64,000 nt of DNA from an uncultured Clostridia bacterium (GCA_934792465.1 CAKVOK010000008.1:1-64000); one strand, 5' to 3'. Positions 1-9,522 are shown, numbered from the stretch's first letter. Notes: generated from the sequence alone by a model not told the origin. Numbers and translations are program-made.

Positions 1-16
1 CTTATGCTGTTTTTAG

Positions 17-62
17 GTGTGAAACCGAAAGTTTCACACAAATGGTTTCGCAAAACCATTTG
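17..62. repeat. Two tandem hairpins at the left edge
   Basis: A 9-bp perfect stem (17-25 with 31-39, loop CGAAA) is followed at once by a 10-bp perfect stem (39-48 with 53-62, loop CGCA). The two stems share base 39. There is no T-run after either, so a simple intrinsic terminator is unlikely. It may be a dispersed palindromic repeat or the end of an upstream transcript that lies outside the window. Confidence 0.6.
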
Positions 63-115
63 TTCAGTAGACATTATATAAATATAACAAAACACAAAAA
101 CTTTTCTGCCTTGTA

Positions 116-144
116 TTGACATGATAAATTTTTTATGGTATAGT
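116..144 (+). promoter_or_regulatory. Sigma-A promoter of the AraC gene
   Basis: TTGACA at 116-121, a 17-base spacer and TATAGT at 139-144, about 30 bases before the start codon at 177. Near-consensus by eye. Confidence 0.75.
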
Positions 145-176
145 GATATATGAAAAAATAATACGGCGGTGAGAAT

Positions 177-1001
177 ATGAAGATGCTTATGGAAGAATGG
201 TTCGTAAATCCGAAAAGCGGCTGCACGTACAGAAACGTATCGTCCGAAACGGAACGCTTTGTAATGCACTATCATGATTATTTTGAGATATTTCTTGTAA
301 CGAGCGGTGATATTAAGCATATTGTAAACGGGGGAGAACAGAACTTGAAGACCGGTGACTTGGTTTTTATACGTCCGAATGATATTCACGATTACGAATG
401 TGACAATGCAAGATTTATAAATCTTGCATTGTCACACGATACGGTTGACAAGCTTTTTGCGTATTTCGAGGGATCCTATCCGTCGCGCAAGCTTATATCG
501 GCAGCGATGCCGCCGCATGTATCACTTTCCGAAACGGAATACAAAAACTTGGTTTTTCAGTTTGAAAATCTTAACACCGTGCATGATGATGCGGAGATGA
601 AGATGAAAACACGTTTGCTGCTTGCGGAAATTTTTACAAAATATTTTATTCGTTCGGCATCGGGCGATGATACGGTTATTCCGAAATGGCTGAAAAATAC
701 TTGTATGCTGATGAACAACAAAAAGAATTTCTCGGTCGGAATACCGCAGATGATAAAGCTTTCCGGAAAATCGAGGGAACACCTTTCGAGAAGCATTAAA
801 AAATATTACGGAGTCACCATATCGGATTATATCAACAATCTGCGTTTGAATTATATTGCGAATGCATTAAAAACAAGCGATATTCCGATAATTGATTTGT
901 GTTTTGAATGCGGATTTGAAAACCTTTCGTGGTTTTACAGCCTGTTCAAAGAGAAGTACGGAGTTACGCCGAGCAAGTACAGAAAAGCGGAAAACAAGTG
1001 A
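177..1001 (+). CDS. AraC-family transcriptional regulator with cupin-like sensor domain
   Basis: A 274-residue regulator. Residues about 20-90 look like the small cupin (AraC-type arabinose-binding-like) fold, with the paired motif HYHDYFEI and a later PNDIHDY stretch. Residues about 170-274 form the two helix-turn-helix AraC DNA-binding domain, ending in the usual GVTPSKYRK motif. Such proteins bind a sugar or related small ligand in the N-terminal domain and control a nearby sugar operon. No such operon follows here, so its target is probably to the left of the window or the gene is monocistronic. The start ATG is preceded by GGTGAG at 168-173. Family assignment is secure, ligand unknown. 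Confidence 0.9.
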   Translation: MKMLMEEWFVNPKSGCTYRNVSSETERFVMHYHDYFEIFLVTSGDIKHIVNGGEQNLKTGDLVFIRPNDIHDYECDNARFINLALSHDTVDKLFAYFEGSYPSRKLISAAMPPHVSLSETEYKNLVFQFENLNTVHDDAEMKMKTRLLLAEIFTKYFIRSASGDDTVIPKWLKNTCMLMNNKKNFSVGIPQMIKLSGKSREHLSRSIKKYYGVTISDYINNLRLNYIANALKTSDIPIIDLCFECGFENLSWFYSLFKEKYGVTPSKYRKAENK

Positions 1002-1081
1002 GGTTTTCGGCAACAAAAACATTACATTTTGTCCTTTTTGATATTATCGAAAAGAAAATTTGATTTTTTTTGAAAAAACTC

Positions 1082-1109
1082 TTGTTTTTATTTTATTTTG
1101 TGGTATAAT
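1082..1109 (+). promoter_or_regulatory. Promoter of the zapA-led cluster
   Basis: TTGTTT at 1082-1087, 16 bases, then TATAAT at 1104-1109 with an upstream TG (extended -10). The 14-mer TTTTGTGGTATAAT at 1096-1109 recurs exactly before minD and before the radical-SAM repair gene. Confidence 0.7.
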
Positions 1110-1192
1110 ATTATTATGTGGAAATATGTATGCATTGCATATTCAGGGAAACAATACATATTTTTGGGTATTTTATGCAAGAAGGTGAGAGC

Positions 1193-1582
1193 GTGGAGAA
1201 ACATAAGCTTAAAGTTTTGATTGACGGGAAAGAATATATCGTAAAATCCGAAATGCCTGTCAAGGATATTCAGGAAGTGGCATTTTGCGTGGATTCGCAA
1301 ATCGGTGAAATAAGAAAGAGCGAATGCGGAATAGGACTGAGTACTGTTATGGTGTCGGTTTTGGCGGCGCTGAATATTGCCGAAGATTATGTTAAACTGA
1401 AAAAATCGCACGAAGAATTAAGCAAAAAATATTCACAGCTTCAGTCTGCCGATAAGAAAACCGAAAATGAAATCGCTCATTTGAAGAAAATCAGCGAGGA
1501 TTACGAGAAATTGCAGAAAGATTTTATAAGAGCCGAAACAATATTGAAATCACGGGGAATAAATTTAAATGACACAAAGTAA
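1193..1582 (+). CDS. zapA: Cell division protein ZapA
   Basis: A 129-residue ZapA-like protein. The N-terminal half (KVLIDGKEYIVKSEMP onward) matches the ZapA globular domain, and the C-terminal half (about residues 65-125) is a heptad-rich coiled coil typical of the dimer/tetramer stalk. ZapA binds FtsZ and bundles protofilaments at the division site. I chose the GTG at 1193 because GAAGGTGAG at 1181-1189 is a good Shine-Dalgarno; an open frame runs upstream to an ATG at 1118 that has none. The next gene starts inside this one (14-base overlap), so the two are translationally coupled, as is common in Clostridia. Confidence 0.85.
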   Translation: MEKHKLKVLIDGKEYIVKSEMPVKDIQEVAFCVDSQIGEIRKSECGIGLSTVMVSVLAALNIAEDYVKLKKSHEELSKKYSQLQSADKKTENEIAHLKKISEDYEKLQKDFIRAETILKSRGINLNDTK

Positions 1583-3593
1583 ATTACTTCTTCCCGCTTC
1601 GCTTGCTACATATAAAGCGGCAGTTCAGGCAGGAGCGGACGAAATATATCTCGGAACGGAAAAATTCGGAGCGAGAAGCTATGCGGACAATTTTAATATG
1701 ACGGAGCTTGAACAGGCGGTTGATTATTGCCATCTCAGAAATACGGCGGTTCATCTCACAATGAATACGCTTGTAAAAAAGTCCGAAATGAAAGAGTTTG
1801 CACAAATTGCCGAAAAGGCAATGAATATAGGTGTCGATGCATTTATCGTACAGGATATTGCGGCTGCCGAGATGCTCATAAAGGCGGGAGCAGAGGTTCA
1901 TGCGAGTACGCAGCTGACTGTTCACAATGCGGCAGGGGCGGAATTTGCACGGGAATTTGGTTTTTCTCGTGTCGTCCTTTCGAGAGAAATGACAGAAGAT
2001 GAAATTAAGAAAATAACGGATAATTGCGATATAGAAACGGAAATATTTGTCCACGGTGCACTATGTATGTGTTATTCGGGGCAGTGCCTTATGAGCAGCA
2101 TAATCGGCGGCAGGAGTGCCAACAGAGGAAAGTGCGCGCAGCCTTGCAGATTGCCGTACAAATTCATGAAAAACGGCAGTTTTGTAAAGCAGGGTTATTT
2201 TTTAAATCCGTATGATTTGTCGCTTGCGGATGTGATAGACAGAGTTTCCGCATTGAATATTACTTCGCTTAAAATAGAGGGCAGAATGAAAGGCAAGGAA
2301 TACGTTGCCGCTGCGGCAAGCGAATACCGTTCGGCGATTGATAACGGCACATTTGACGAAGATGTTTTGAAAGCGGCTTTCTGCCGAGGCGGAAGATTTA
2401 CGCACGGCGCTTTTGCCGGAGAAAAAGGCAAAAAAATCATTTCATACGCCAGAGGGAATAACGATGTATACGAAATACGCGATGTGTCGAAGCTTGAAAA
2501 AATAAAACCGTATACCGCAGAAAACGCAAATATACGCAAATCCCCTGTAGATATGAAAGTATACGTAATACCCGAAAGGGGAATGTCTGCGACTTTGAAA
2601 TGCGGAAACCGCGAAATAAAGGTGTGCGGAGCGGTTGCCGAAACGGCGCAAAAAAGACCGCTTAAACATGAAGATGTTGAAAAAAGTATGAATAAAACCG
2701 GCGATGTGCCGTTTTATATAAAAAACATTGAGGTTGTATGCGAAAATGCATTTGCGACCGTAAGCTCGCTTAATGAACTGCGCAGAAATGCGTTTGATAT
2801 GTTAAGCCGTGATATTGTAAACAAAAGCAAGAAATCCGCAAATATAGTTTTGCCCGAATTTCATGAACCGAAAAGAACTTCGGTGCATAAAACAAATATT
2901 TGGGTGAGAACGAAAGAACAGCTCGAAGCGGTCGGGAACGACGCCGAAGGCGATATATTCGTGCCGCTTGATATATACAGCGGAACGGGATTTTGCATTA
3001 TACCGGATATAGTCCGAAATACGGATTATTATATAAATGAAATTAAAAGAAAAAACATAAGAAAAATAGCCTGCGGAAACCTGGGTATTGTACACGAAAC
3101 ACTGAAAATGGGGCTTGAAGTATATTTAACATATTCCGCAAACGTGTTTTCGCACTATACGGAGCAAAGGTGGCTTGATATGAATGTCTGCGGAATGCAG
3201 ATTTCACCGGAGCTTAGCCTGAAAGAATTGGATTTTTCCGAGAAATCTTCGGTTATAGTCTATGGCAAGCTTATAATGATGAAAACCGCAAATTGCCCGT
3301 CTTATACGCTATACGGGAAATGCGGTCAGACAGACGGCACTTCGCTGACGGACAGGAAAAACGAAAGCTTCGCAATGTCTTCCGATTGCAGGGAATGCGT
3401 CACATATATATACAACTCAAAGCCCGTATATATGGCGGATAAACTGCACAGCATTAAAAATGTCGGTGCGTTTGATATTGTCTTTACGGATGAAACGCCC
3501 GAAATGTGCAGAAAAATCATAAAACTTTATAAAGCGGAGCTACATTGCCCGTTTGAGTTTACAAGAGGGCATTTTACAAGAGGTGTGATGTGA
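1569..3593 (+). CDS. Peptidase U32 family protein (RlhA/PrtC-like, with C-terminal DUF3656-type region)
   Basis: A 674-residue protein starting LLLPASLATYKAAVQAGAD, the typical TIM-barrel opening of the U32 family. The family signature lies near residues 158-178 (EIFVHGALCMCYSGQC followed by LMSS), with further cysteines in RGKCAQPCR. U32 members were named as collagenases, but characterised ones (RlhA, TrhP/YegQ) act in hydroxylation of rRNA or tRNA nucleotides, so an RNA-modification role is more likely than proteolysis. The length and C-terminal part fit the long U32 subtype that often sits beside zapA. It overlaps zapA by 14 bases and the next gene by 4. Confidence 0.88.
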   Translation: MTQSKLLLPASLATYKAAVQAGADEIYLGTEKFGARSYADNFNMTELEQAVDYCHLRNTAVHLTMNTLVKKSEMKEFAQIAEKAMNIGVDAFIVQDIAAAEMLIKAGAEVHASTQLTVHNAAGAEFAREFGFSRVVLSREMTEDEIKKITDNCDIETEIFVHGALCMCYSGQCLMSSIIGGRSANRGKCAQPCRLPYKFMKNGSFVKQGYFLNPYDLSLADVIDRVSALNITSLKIEGRMKGKEYVAAAASEYRSAIDNGTFDEDVLKAAFCRGGRFTHGAFAGEKGKKIISYARGNNDVYEIRDVSKLEKIKPYTAENANIRKSPVDMKVYVIPERGMSATLKCGNREIKVCGAVAETAQKRPLKHEDVEKSMNKTGDVPFYIKNIEVVCENAFATVSSLNELRRNAFDMLSRDIVNKSKKSANIVLPEFHEPKRTSVHKTNIWVRTKEQLEAVGNDAEGDIFVPLDIYSGTGFCIIPDIVRNTDYYINEIKRKNIRKIACGNLGIVHETLKMGLEVYLTYSANVFSHYTEQRWLDMNVCGMQISPELSLKELDFSEKSSVIVYGKLIMMKTANCPSYTLYGKCGQTDGTSLTDRKNESFAMSSDCRECVTYIYNSKPVYMADKLHSIKNVGAFDIVFTDETPEMCRKIIKLYKAELHCPFEFTRGHFTRGVM

Positions 3594-4090
3594 AATACAG
3601 AAAACTTATATTGATTGCCGTAATCGGTGCTTTGAGCGGTGCTTTGGCAGCGGCGGAAAGCATGATTTCCGTTAATATTCTGCCCGGCGGCAGAATAGGA
3701 CTTGCCAATATTGCACTTATAATCGTGGTTGAACTTTACGGGTTTAAAGAAACAGCGGCGGTTGCCATGCTCAAAAGCGTATTGGCACTGCTTATAACCG
3801 GCAGCGTGACAGGATTTGTATATTCGGTGTGCGGCGGAATTGCTTCGACGTTCGTCATGTCCGCCTGTAAGCGCATAAAGAGCGTAAGCCTTGTGGGTGT
3901 CGGTGTTTCCGGTGCATTTGCAAATAATGTTGTGCAGACTGCCACAGCGGCGGTTATTATGACAAATCCGTATGTACTGTATTACATCGGCATATTGGGA
4001 CCTGTAAGCGTTGTGACCGGAATATTTACGGGAATTACGGCGAAAATGTGTATTAAATATATAGACAAAAAGGGAATATTATATGTGTAA
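3590..4090 (+). CDS. Gx transporter family protein (heptaprenyl diphosphate synthase component I-like)
   Basis: A 166-residue integral membrane protein with about five hydrophobic segments and the recurring small-residue pattern of the family (NILPGGRIGLANIALI, VAMLKSVLALLITGS). The family was annotated as component I of heptaprenyl diphosphate synthase but resembles ECF-type substrate-binding membrane components, hence the name Gx transporter; its substrate is not established. The start is GTG at 3590 overlapping the U32 stop, with AGAGG upstream. It overlaps maf by 8 bases. In many Firmicutes this gene neighbours a NusG-domain-II gene, which here lies just beyond mreB. Confidence 0.8.
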   Translation: MKYRKLILIAVIGALSGALAAAESMISVNILPGGRIGLANIALIIVVELYGFKETAAVAMLKSVLALLITGSVTGFVYSVCGGIASTFVMSACKRIKSVSLVGVGVSGAFANNVVQTATAAVIMTNPYVLYYIGILGPVSVVTGIFTGITAKMCIKYIDKKGILYV

Positions 4091-4658
4091 ATTTGTTTTG
4101 GCGTCAAAATCGCCCAGGAGAAAAGAAATATTAAAGGGAATCGGCGCAGACTTTAAAGTGTCCGCTTCGGACGCCGATGAAAATATCGATAAAAACCTTG
4201 AGCCTTTCATGTATGTGCAGGAGCTGGCAATGATTAAAGCGGCAGCTGCAAAGAATGAGAGTGCGGAATATATCATTGCGGCGGATACCGTGGTATATTT
4301 TAAAGGTAAGATAATGGGAAAACCCCATACAAAGGAAGAAGCGTTCGAGATGCTTGAAGCACTTTCGGGGAATACGCACAGCGTTTATACCGGAATATGC
4401 GTATGCAATCCGAAAAGCGGAGTATCCGTAACGGATTACGAAAAGACGGACGTTACGTTTAATAAGCTCACACACGATGAAATCCGCAGATATATCGAAA
4501 GCGGAGAGCCGTTCGACAAAGCGGGAGGCTACGGCATACAAGGCAAGGGCGCACTGCTTGTCGGAAAAATATCGGGAGATTATTTTAACGTCGTGGGTTT
4601 GCCGGCGTCAAAGCTCAATAAATTGTTAAAAAAAGAATTTAATACGGAATTGATATAA
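4083..4658 (+). CDS. maf: Maf family nucleoside triphosphate pyrophosphatase
   Basis: A 191-residue Maf protein. Visible motifs are ASKSPRRKEIL at the N-terminus (phosphate binding), AADTVV with the catalytic aspartate near residue 63, SGNTHSVYTG, and EPFDKAGGYGIQG. Maf proteins hydrolyse non-canonical or modified NTPs such as dTTP, UTP or m5UTP analogues to the monophosphate, and are linked with septum inhibition in Bacillus. Its location directly before mreB is the conserved maf-mreBCD arrangement. Overlap with the preceding gene and a 13-base gap to mreB support one transcript. Confidence 0.92.
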   Translation: MCKFVLASKSPRRKEILKGIGADFKVSASDADENIDKNLEPFMYVQELAMIKAAAAKNESAEYIIAADTVVYFKGKIMGKPHTKEEAFEMLEALSGNTHSVYTGICVCNPKSGVSVTDYEKTDVTFNKLTHDEIRRYIESGEPFDKAGGYGIQGKGALLVGKISGDYFNVVGLPASKLNKLLKKEFNTELI

Positions 4659-4671
4659 AGGAGAGATATAA

Positions 4672-5691
4672 ATGTTTTCAAAAGATATAGGAATCGACCT
4701 CGGAACAGCGAATACACTTGTATATTTAAAGGGTGACGGCATAGTGGTAAACGAACCGTCTGTTGTTGCAATAAACCAGGCTACGGGCGAGGTTTTGGCA
4801 GTGGGAAACGAAGCTAAAGATATGATAGGAAGAACACCGGGAACAATAACGGCAGTAAGACCGATGAAAAATGGTGTTATTGCGGATTTTGAAGTTACAC
4901 AGGTTATGATAAAGAAGTTTATAGAAAAGGCAATTAAGAAAGGAAGCTTTTTCTTTAAACCGATGCTTGTTGTTGCAATTCCGTCGGGTGTTACGGAAGT
5001 TGAAAAACGTGCCGTTGAAGAAACCGGATTGCAGGCAGGCGCAAAGGAAGTGTTTATGGTATATGAGCCGATGGCTTCGTCGATAGGTTCGGGACTACCG
5101 GTAGGCGAACCTACAGGCAGTATGATTGTTGATATAGGCGGCGGCACGAGCGAGGTTGCGGTTATTTCTCTCGGAGGAATTGTTATCTGCAATTCCCTCA
5201 GAGTTGCCGGAGATGCTTTTGATTCTACAATAGTAAATTATGTAAAGCGCGAATGTAATCTCCAGATAGGCGACAGGACCGCCGAAGAAATAAAAATAGC
5301 TATAGGCTCGGCATATCCGTATGAAGATGAAGCATACATGGACATAAAAGGACGTGACATGGTAACCGGGCTTCCGAAAGTGACGAAAATCAAGGCTTCG
5401 CAGATTAGGGAAGCTTTGAGCGAGCCTGTCAGCGAAATTATCGAATGTATAAAGCTTACTCTTGAAAAAACTCCTCCGGAACTTGCGGCGGATATCATGG
5501 AAAGAGGTATTATGCTTGCCGGCGGCGGAGCACTTTTGAGAGGTCTTGATAAGATAATTTCGATTGAAACAAAAATACCGGTTAATGTAGCAAATGAACC
5601 GCTTAACGGCGTAATAAGAGGTATAGGAACAATACTTGAGGGAGATGAACGGGAAAAGCTCCGCAAAATTCTTGAAGCATCAAAAAGATGA
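4672..5691 (+). CDS. mreB: Rod shape-determining protein MreB
   Basis: A 339-residue actin homologue. The N-terminus [19 protein letters not shown] is the phosphate-1 loop, [19 protein letters not shown] is phosphate-2, and [12 protein letters not shown] is the adenosine motif. MreB polymerises along the membrane and guides the elongation machinery with MreC, MreD, RodA and PBP2, so the cell is a rod or ovoid that elongates laterally. GGAGAG (4662-4667) precedes the ATG. Its stop overlaps the start of the NusG-II gene (ATGA). Confidence 0.97.
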   Translation: MFSKDIGIDLGTANTLVYLKGDGIVVNEPSVVAINQATGEVLAVGNEAKDMIGRTPGTITAVRPMKNGVIADFEVTQVMIKKFIEKAIKKGSFFFKPMLVVAIPSGVTEVEKRAVEETGLQAGAKEVFMVYEPMASSIGSGLPVGEPTGSMIVDIGGGTSEVAVISLGGIVICNSLRVAGDAFDSTIVNYVKRECNLQIGDRTAEEIKIAIGSAYPYEDEAYMDIKGRDMVTGLPKVTKIKASQIREALSEPVSEIIECIKLTLEKTPPELAADIMERGIMLAGGGALLRGLDKIISIETKIPVNVANEPLNGVIRGIGTILEGDEREKLRKILEASKR

Positions 5692-6047
5692 TTAAAAAAG
5701 CGGATTGGGCGATAATTTGTTTTGTATTGTTATTTTCCGCTGCGACATATTTTTTCTGCGGATTTTCCGACAGCAAGCCGAAAACGGCAGTCATAGAAGT
5801 TGACGGCAAAGTTTTTGCGGAATACGAAATGAGCGGTATTAAAGGCGAAAAGATAGTCGACGTGTATGGGAAAAATAAAGTAAAAATCACACGGGATTAT
5901 GCCGAGGTGATATATGCGGATTGTCCGGATAAACGTGATGTGAAGCAAGGAAAAATCACAAAATCCGGACAGATAATAGTTTGTCTGCCGAACAAAATGA
6001 CAGTTACGGTAAAGGATAAGAAAGAGTACGATGATATAAGCAGATAG
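5688..6047 (+). CDS. NusG domain II-containing membrane-anchored protein
   Basis: A 119-residue protein with one N-terminal transmembrane helix (residues about 8-26) and an extracellular domain, about residues 34-115, resembling NusG domain II ([15 protein letters not shown], and [14 protein letters not shown] near the end). The function of this family is unknown. It is usually found near the Gx transporter gene; here it is wedged between mreB and mreC and starts within the mreB stop codon, so it is co-translated with the shape genes. Confidence 0.75.
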   Translation: MIKKADWAIICFVLLFSAATYFFCGFSDSKPKTAVIEVDGKVFAEYEMSGIKGEKIVDVYGKNKVKITRDYAEVIYADCPDKRDVKQGKITKSGQIIVCLPNKMTVTVKDKKEYDDISR

Positions 6048-6060
6048 GGATAAAATAACG

Positions 6061-6084
6061 GCCGGATTGCGGCGGAATGGAGAT
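6061..6084 (+). promoter_or_regulatory. Hairpin-plus-Shine-Dalgarno element before mreC
   Basis: GCCG (6061-6064), a 5-base loop, CGGC (6070-6073), then GGAATGGAGAT (6074-6084) and the ATG at 6089. The same arrangement precedes minE, the rhamnosidase gene, ldh and a permease gene. Confidence 0.5.
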
Positions 6085-6088
6085 ATTC

Positions 6089-6940
6089 ATGTTAATCGGA
6101 GTTTTAAAAAAGAAGTTTATTCCGTTTATTCTCGTGGTTGCAATTGTAATAGGAGGAGTTGCGGCGGCGAAACATATATTTTTTAAAGACAGCGGAGGAA
6201 AGGTCAATTTCATATCGGACGCAGTAGGTATTGTTGTTTCTCCCGTTCAGGGGGCGTTTTCGTGGGTGTTCGACAATATATCGCATATCGGCGTGTATTT
6301 TTCCAATCTGAACAGGCTTGAAAAAGAAAATCTGCAATTGAAAAAGAATGTTTTGCAGCTTCAGGCGGATTTGAGCGAAAAAGAAAAATATGAACAGGAA
6401 AACGAACGTCTGAGAGGTCTGCTGGATTTAAAGACCGTGAACAAGGATTTTGATACGGTAGGGGCATCTGTGATAGGCAGAGATGCGAATTTCAGCACCG
6501 GTATAATCAAAATAGATAAAGGCACTATAGACGGAATTTCAAAAAATGATGTCGTAATAGACAGCGGCGGACTGGTGGGATATATTTCCGCAATCGGTAC
6601 GACGTGGGCGAACGTAACAACAATATTGGCTCCGGAAACGAGCGTAAGCTGCATACTTCCGAGAACAGGCGAAATAATCATGCTCGGAGCGGAGCTTTCG
6701 GGAAGCAGAAAAAATCTGTGCAAGCTTTCGTATATTGCGGCGGACAGCACAATATCCGTAGGCGAAGCAGTGGAAACGTCCGGCGAGGGCGGCATATATC
6801 CGGAAGGGCTGTTCGTGGGACGTGTTGAAGCCATAACGGACGAGAAAAACGGCATTTCAAAAGAAGCCACTCTTAAACCTATGGCGGATTTTTCGTCGCT
6901 CAGAGAAGTACTTGTAATAAAACTCGGCGGAGAAGATTAA
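6089..6940 (+). CDS. mreC: Rod shape-determining protein MreC
   Basis: A 283-residue protein: a basic start and transmembrane helix (about residues 6-24), a coiled coil (about 75-110) rich in Leu, Lys and Glu, and a beta-rich extracellular C-terminal domain with the family pattern GLVGYISAIGTTWANVTTI. MreC links MreB to PBP2 and MreD on the outer face of the membrane. An in-frame ATG at 6077 exists, but GGAGAT (6079-6084) is correctly spaced only for the ATG at 6089, so I use that. Confidence 0.93.
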   Translation: MLIGVLKKKFIPFILVVAIVIGGVAAAKHIFFKDSGGKVNFISDAVGIVVSPVQGAFSWVFDNISHIGVYFSNLNRLEKENLQLKKNVLQLQADLSEKEKYEQENERLRGLLDLKTVNKDFDTVGASVIGRDANFSTGIIKIDKGTIDGISKNDVVIDSGGLVGYISAIGTTWANVTTILAPETSVSCILPRTGEIIMLGAELSGSRKNLCKLSYIAADSTISVGEAVETSGEGGIYPEGLFVGRVEAITDEKNGISKEATLKPMADFSSLREVLVIKLGGED

Positions 6941-6968
6941 CAGAAAAGGAAGAACGGAGATAAATACA

Positions 6969-7457
6969 ATGTCGGAAGCAATAACCGCTATATTAATATT
7001 TGTATTTTATATAATAAAAACAACAGTTGCGGCAAGAATCGGAATCACTGCGGTTTTGCCGGATTTTGTCATGGTTCTTGTGATTTGCTATGCCATGTGG
7101 GGCGGCAGAGAAAAAGGCGTGCTTATGGGGATTGCCGCAGGAATTTTTGCGGATGTTTTAAGCGGCGGATTCGGAAAATTCACGGCTGTATATATGTTTT
7201 CCGCTGCGGCGGCAGGTATGCTCGGCAGCGGCCTTTTCGGAAAAAATTTTGTAACGGCTTCGATTATAACACTGCTTATATCGATTGTGTACGGAATTAT
7301 ATCTGCGGCGTGTGTTTATATACTTAAAATAGATAATGCAATCGGAACGTATATTATATATAGGGTTGTTCCGTTTGTTATATACAATGTAATATGTGCG
7401 GCGGTATTCTATCCAATTATAGACGCTGCCGGAGTATCATACAGAAGATATATTTAA
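6969..7457 (+). CDS. mreD: Rod shape-determining protein MreD
   Basis: A 162-residue polytopic membrane protein with about five hydrophobic segments and the motif GIAAGIFADVLSGGFGKF, typical of MreD. It acts with MreC and PBP2 in lateral wall synthesis. Position between mreC (28-base gap) and the PBP2 gene (19-base gap) is the conserved order. Sequence conservation of MreD is low in general, so the call leans on context as well as the motif. Confidence 0.9.
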   Translation: MSEAITAILIFVFYIIKTTVAARIGITAVLPDFVMVLVICYAMWGGREKGVLMGIAAGIFADVLSGGFGKFTAVYMFSAAAAGMLGSGLFGKNFVTASIITLLISIVYGIISAACVYILKIDNAIGTYIIYRVVPFVIYNVICAAVFYPIIDAAGVSYRRYI

Positions 7458-7476
7458 TCGGAGAAAGGGAACCTAA

Positions 7477-9522
7477 ATGTTAAAGAAAATCTTCAGACGT
7501 GAAAATATTTTAATATTTATGGCTGTTGTTGCCGGTATTGCTTTGCTTGCCAGAATTATGGATTTACAGATTGTGAAGGGCGAGTATTACCGCAAGGTTG
7601 CGGACAGCAGAATGTACAGAAGCACTGCGATTAAAGCGCCGAGGGGAGAAATTACCGACAGATACGGAAGAGCCATTGTCACGAATAAGGCAGCTTTAAG
7701 CATTATGATTAATGATGATTTTGAAAACGACAAGGAAATGCACAGCGTCTTATCAAACTTACTTAAAATTACGGCGGCGGACGGCAGAGAATATGACGAT
7801 TCTTTACCGATTACTTATAAAAAACCGTATAAATTCAGATTCGATCACATGAACATATCGGCAACAGAAGAAGAATGGAAGAAAAATCATGATTTTGCCG
7901 ACGATGAAGATGCGGACGGCATTATGAAAAAGCTTATTAAAGAGTATAAGATTTCAAATAAATTCGATGATGATGAAACACGCAGTCTTGTCGGACTTAT
8001 ATACGATATGAAAGAGCGTAATTTCAGTTCGAGAAGCTCATTTTTGTATATGAACGATATAGGACTGGAGCTTGTGTCGAAAATCAAGGAAAATTCAAAA
8101 ATTTCAAAAGCCGTGGAGATTATGTCCGAACCGGTCAGAGATTATCCCATGGGGAAGATTGCTGCGCACATTTTAGGGCAGGTAGGTATTATATATAAAG
8201 AAGAATACGATACTTTAAAGGACGAGGGCTACAGCATGAATGATATGCTCGGCAAAGACGGACTTGAAAAATATCTTGAACATTACCTCAAAGGTAAAGA
8301 CGGTCTGAACAGCGTCGAAGTGGATATAAACGGCGAAACGGTCACGCTGTCGGAAAATAAAGAGGTAGTACCCGGAAACCGTGCAATATTGACAATCGAT
8401 TCCGATGTTCAGCGTGCGGCGGAAGAAACACTGGAACAGTCTGTGAAGAATTTGTACCGTGACGGTGCGCATGGCGTTGGCGGCGGTGCTGCCGTTGCAA
8501 TAAAGGTAGATACCGGAGATGTTCTCGCACTTGCAAATTATCCTACCTATAATCCCGCAACCTTTAAGGAAGAATACGAGGAATTGGTAAATGATGTTAA
8601 GAAGCCGATGTTCAACAGAGCTATTGCGGGGGCGTATCCTCCCGGTTCAACATTCAAACCGCTTACGGCAATAGCCGGGCTGCAAACCGGAAATATTACG
8701 GGAAGCACGCTCATAAACTGTAACGGTCCGTATCAGTATTATGCGCCGTCATATACACCGGCGTGTTGGATATACAATGATTACAGAGGTAAACACGGAC
8801 CTATAAACGTAGAAAAAGCACTTGAAGTTTCGTGCAACATATTTTTCTATGAAACAGGAAGAAGAGTAGGAATAAATACGCTCAACGAATACGGAAAGAA
8901 AGTCGGGCTCGGAGAAAAAACGGAAATCGAACTCAGCGGAGAGGTATCCGGAGTTCTCGCAGGACCGGAATATAGAAAGAAAATGGGCGAAGAATGGTTC
9001 CCGGGAGATACGATTCAGGCTGCGATAGGGCAGTCCGACAATACATTTACGCCTATTCAAATGGCAAACTATGCGGCAACGATAGCAAACGGCGGAACGA
9101 GATACGCACCGCATCTTGTAAAAGATATTGTAAGCTACGACGGCACGGAAACCATACTTTCCGTCGAACCGAAAGTTTTGAGCAGTCTGGACGCCGACAA
9201 GGGAAATATACAGCTTGTTCACAACGGAATGAGGCGTGTTGTGACGGAGGGCAGTCCGAAGAATGTCTTTAAAGACTGTGCCTTTTCGGTAGCCGGAAAA
9301 ACGGGAACGGCACAGACGAGAAAAGATAAAACACCTCACAGCTGGTTTATTTCGTTTGCACCGTATGAGAATCCGCAGATTGCGATTGCGGTTGTTGTTG
9401 AAAACGCAGGTGTAAACGGACTCGGAAAACACGTTTTTGAGGTTGCGAAAAATATGTATGAAGCGTATTTTTACGGAAATGAAACAGAAAGCACATCGGC
9501 AAAGAATACTTTGCTGAATTAA
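7477..9522 (+). CDS. mrdA: Penicillin-binding protein 2 (class B transpeptidase)
   Basis: A 681-residue class B PBP. There is one N-terminal membrane helix (about 10-28), a PBP dimerisation/pedestal domain (about 55-290) and the transpeptidase domain (about 320-670). The active-site motifs are visible: STFK with the nucleophilic serine near residue 391, SCN near 450, and KTG in AGKTGTAQ near residue 607. It crosslinks peptidoglycan during elongation as part of the MreBCD/RodA complex. No rodA gene lies beside it. The gene follows mreD directly and precedes minC by 18 bases, so elongation and division-site genes share a transcript. Confidence 0.95.
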   Translation: MLKKIFRRENILIFMAVVAGIALLARIMDLQIVKGEYYRKVADSRMYRSTAIKAPRGEITDRYGRAIVTNKAALSIMINDDFENDKEMHSVLSNLLKITAADGREYDDSLPITYKKPYKFRFDHMNISATEEEWKKNHDFADDEDADGIMKKLIKEYKISNKFDDDETRSLVGLIYDMKERNFSSRSSFLYMNDIGLELVSKIKENSKISKAVEIMSEPVRDYPMGKIAAHILGQVGIIYKEEYDTLKDEGYSMNDMLGKDGLEKYLEHYLKGKDGLNSVEVDINGETVTLSENKEVVPGNRAILTIDSDVQRAAEETLEQSVKNLYRDGAHGVGGGAAVAIKVDTGDVLALANYPTYNPATFKEEYEELVNDVKKPMFNRAIAGAYPPGSTFKPLTAIAGLQTGNITGSTLINCNGPYQYYAPSYTPACWIYNDYRGKHGPINVEKALEVSCNIFFYETGRRVGINTLNEYGKKVGLGEKTEIELSGEVSGVLAGPEYRKKMGEEWFPGDTIQAAIGQSDNTFTPIQMANYAATIANGGTRYAPHLVKDIVSYDGTETILSVEPKVLSSLDADKGNIQLVHNGMRRVVTEGSPKNVFKDCAFSVAGKTGTAQTRKDKTPHSWFISFAPYENPQIAIAVVVENAGVNGLGKHVFEVAKNMYEAYFYGNETESTSAKNTLLN

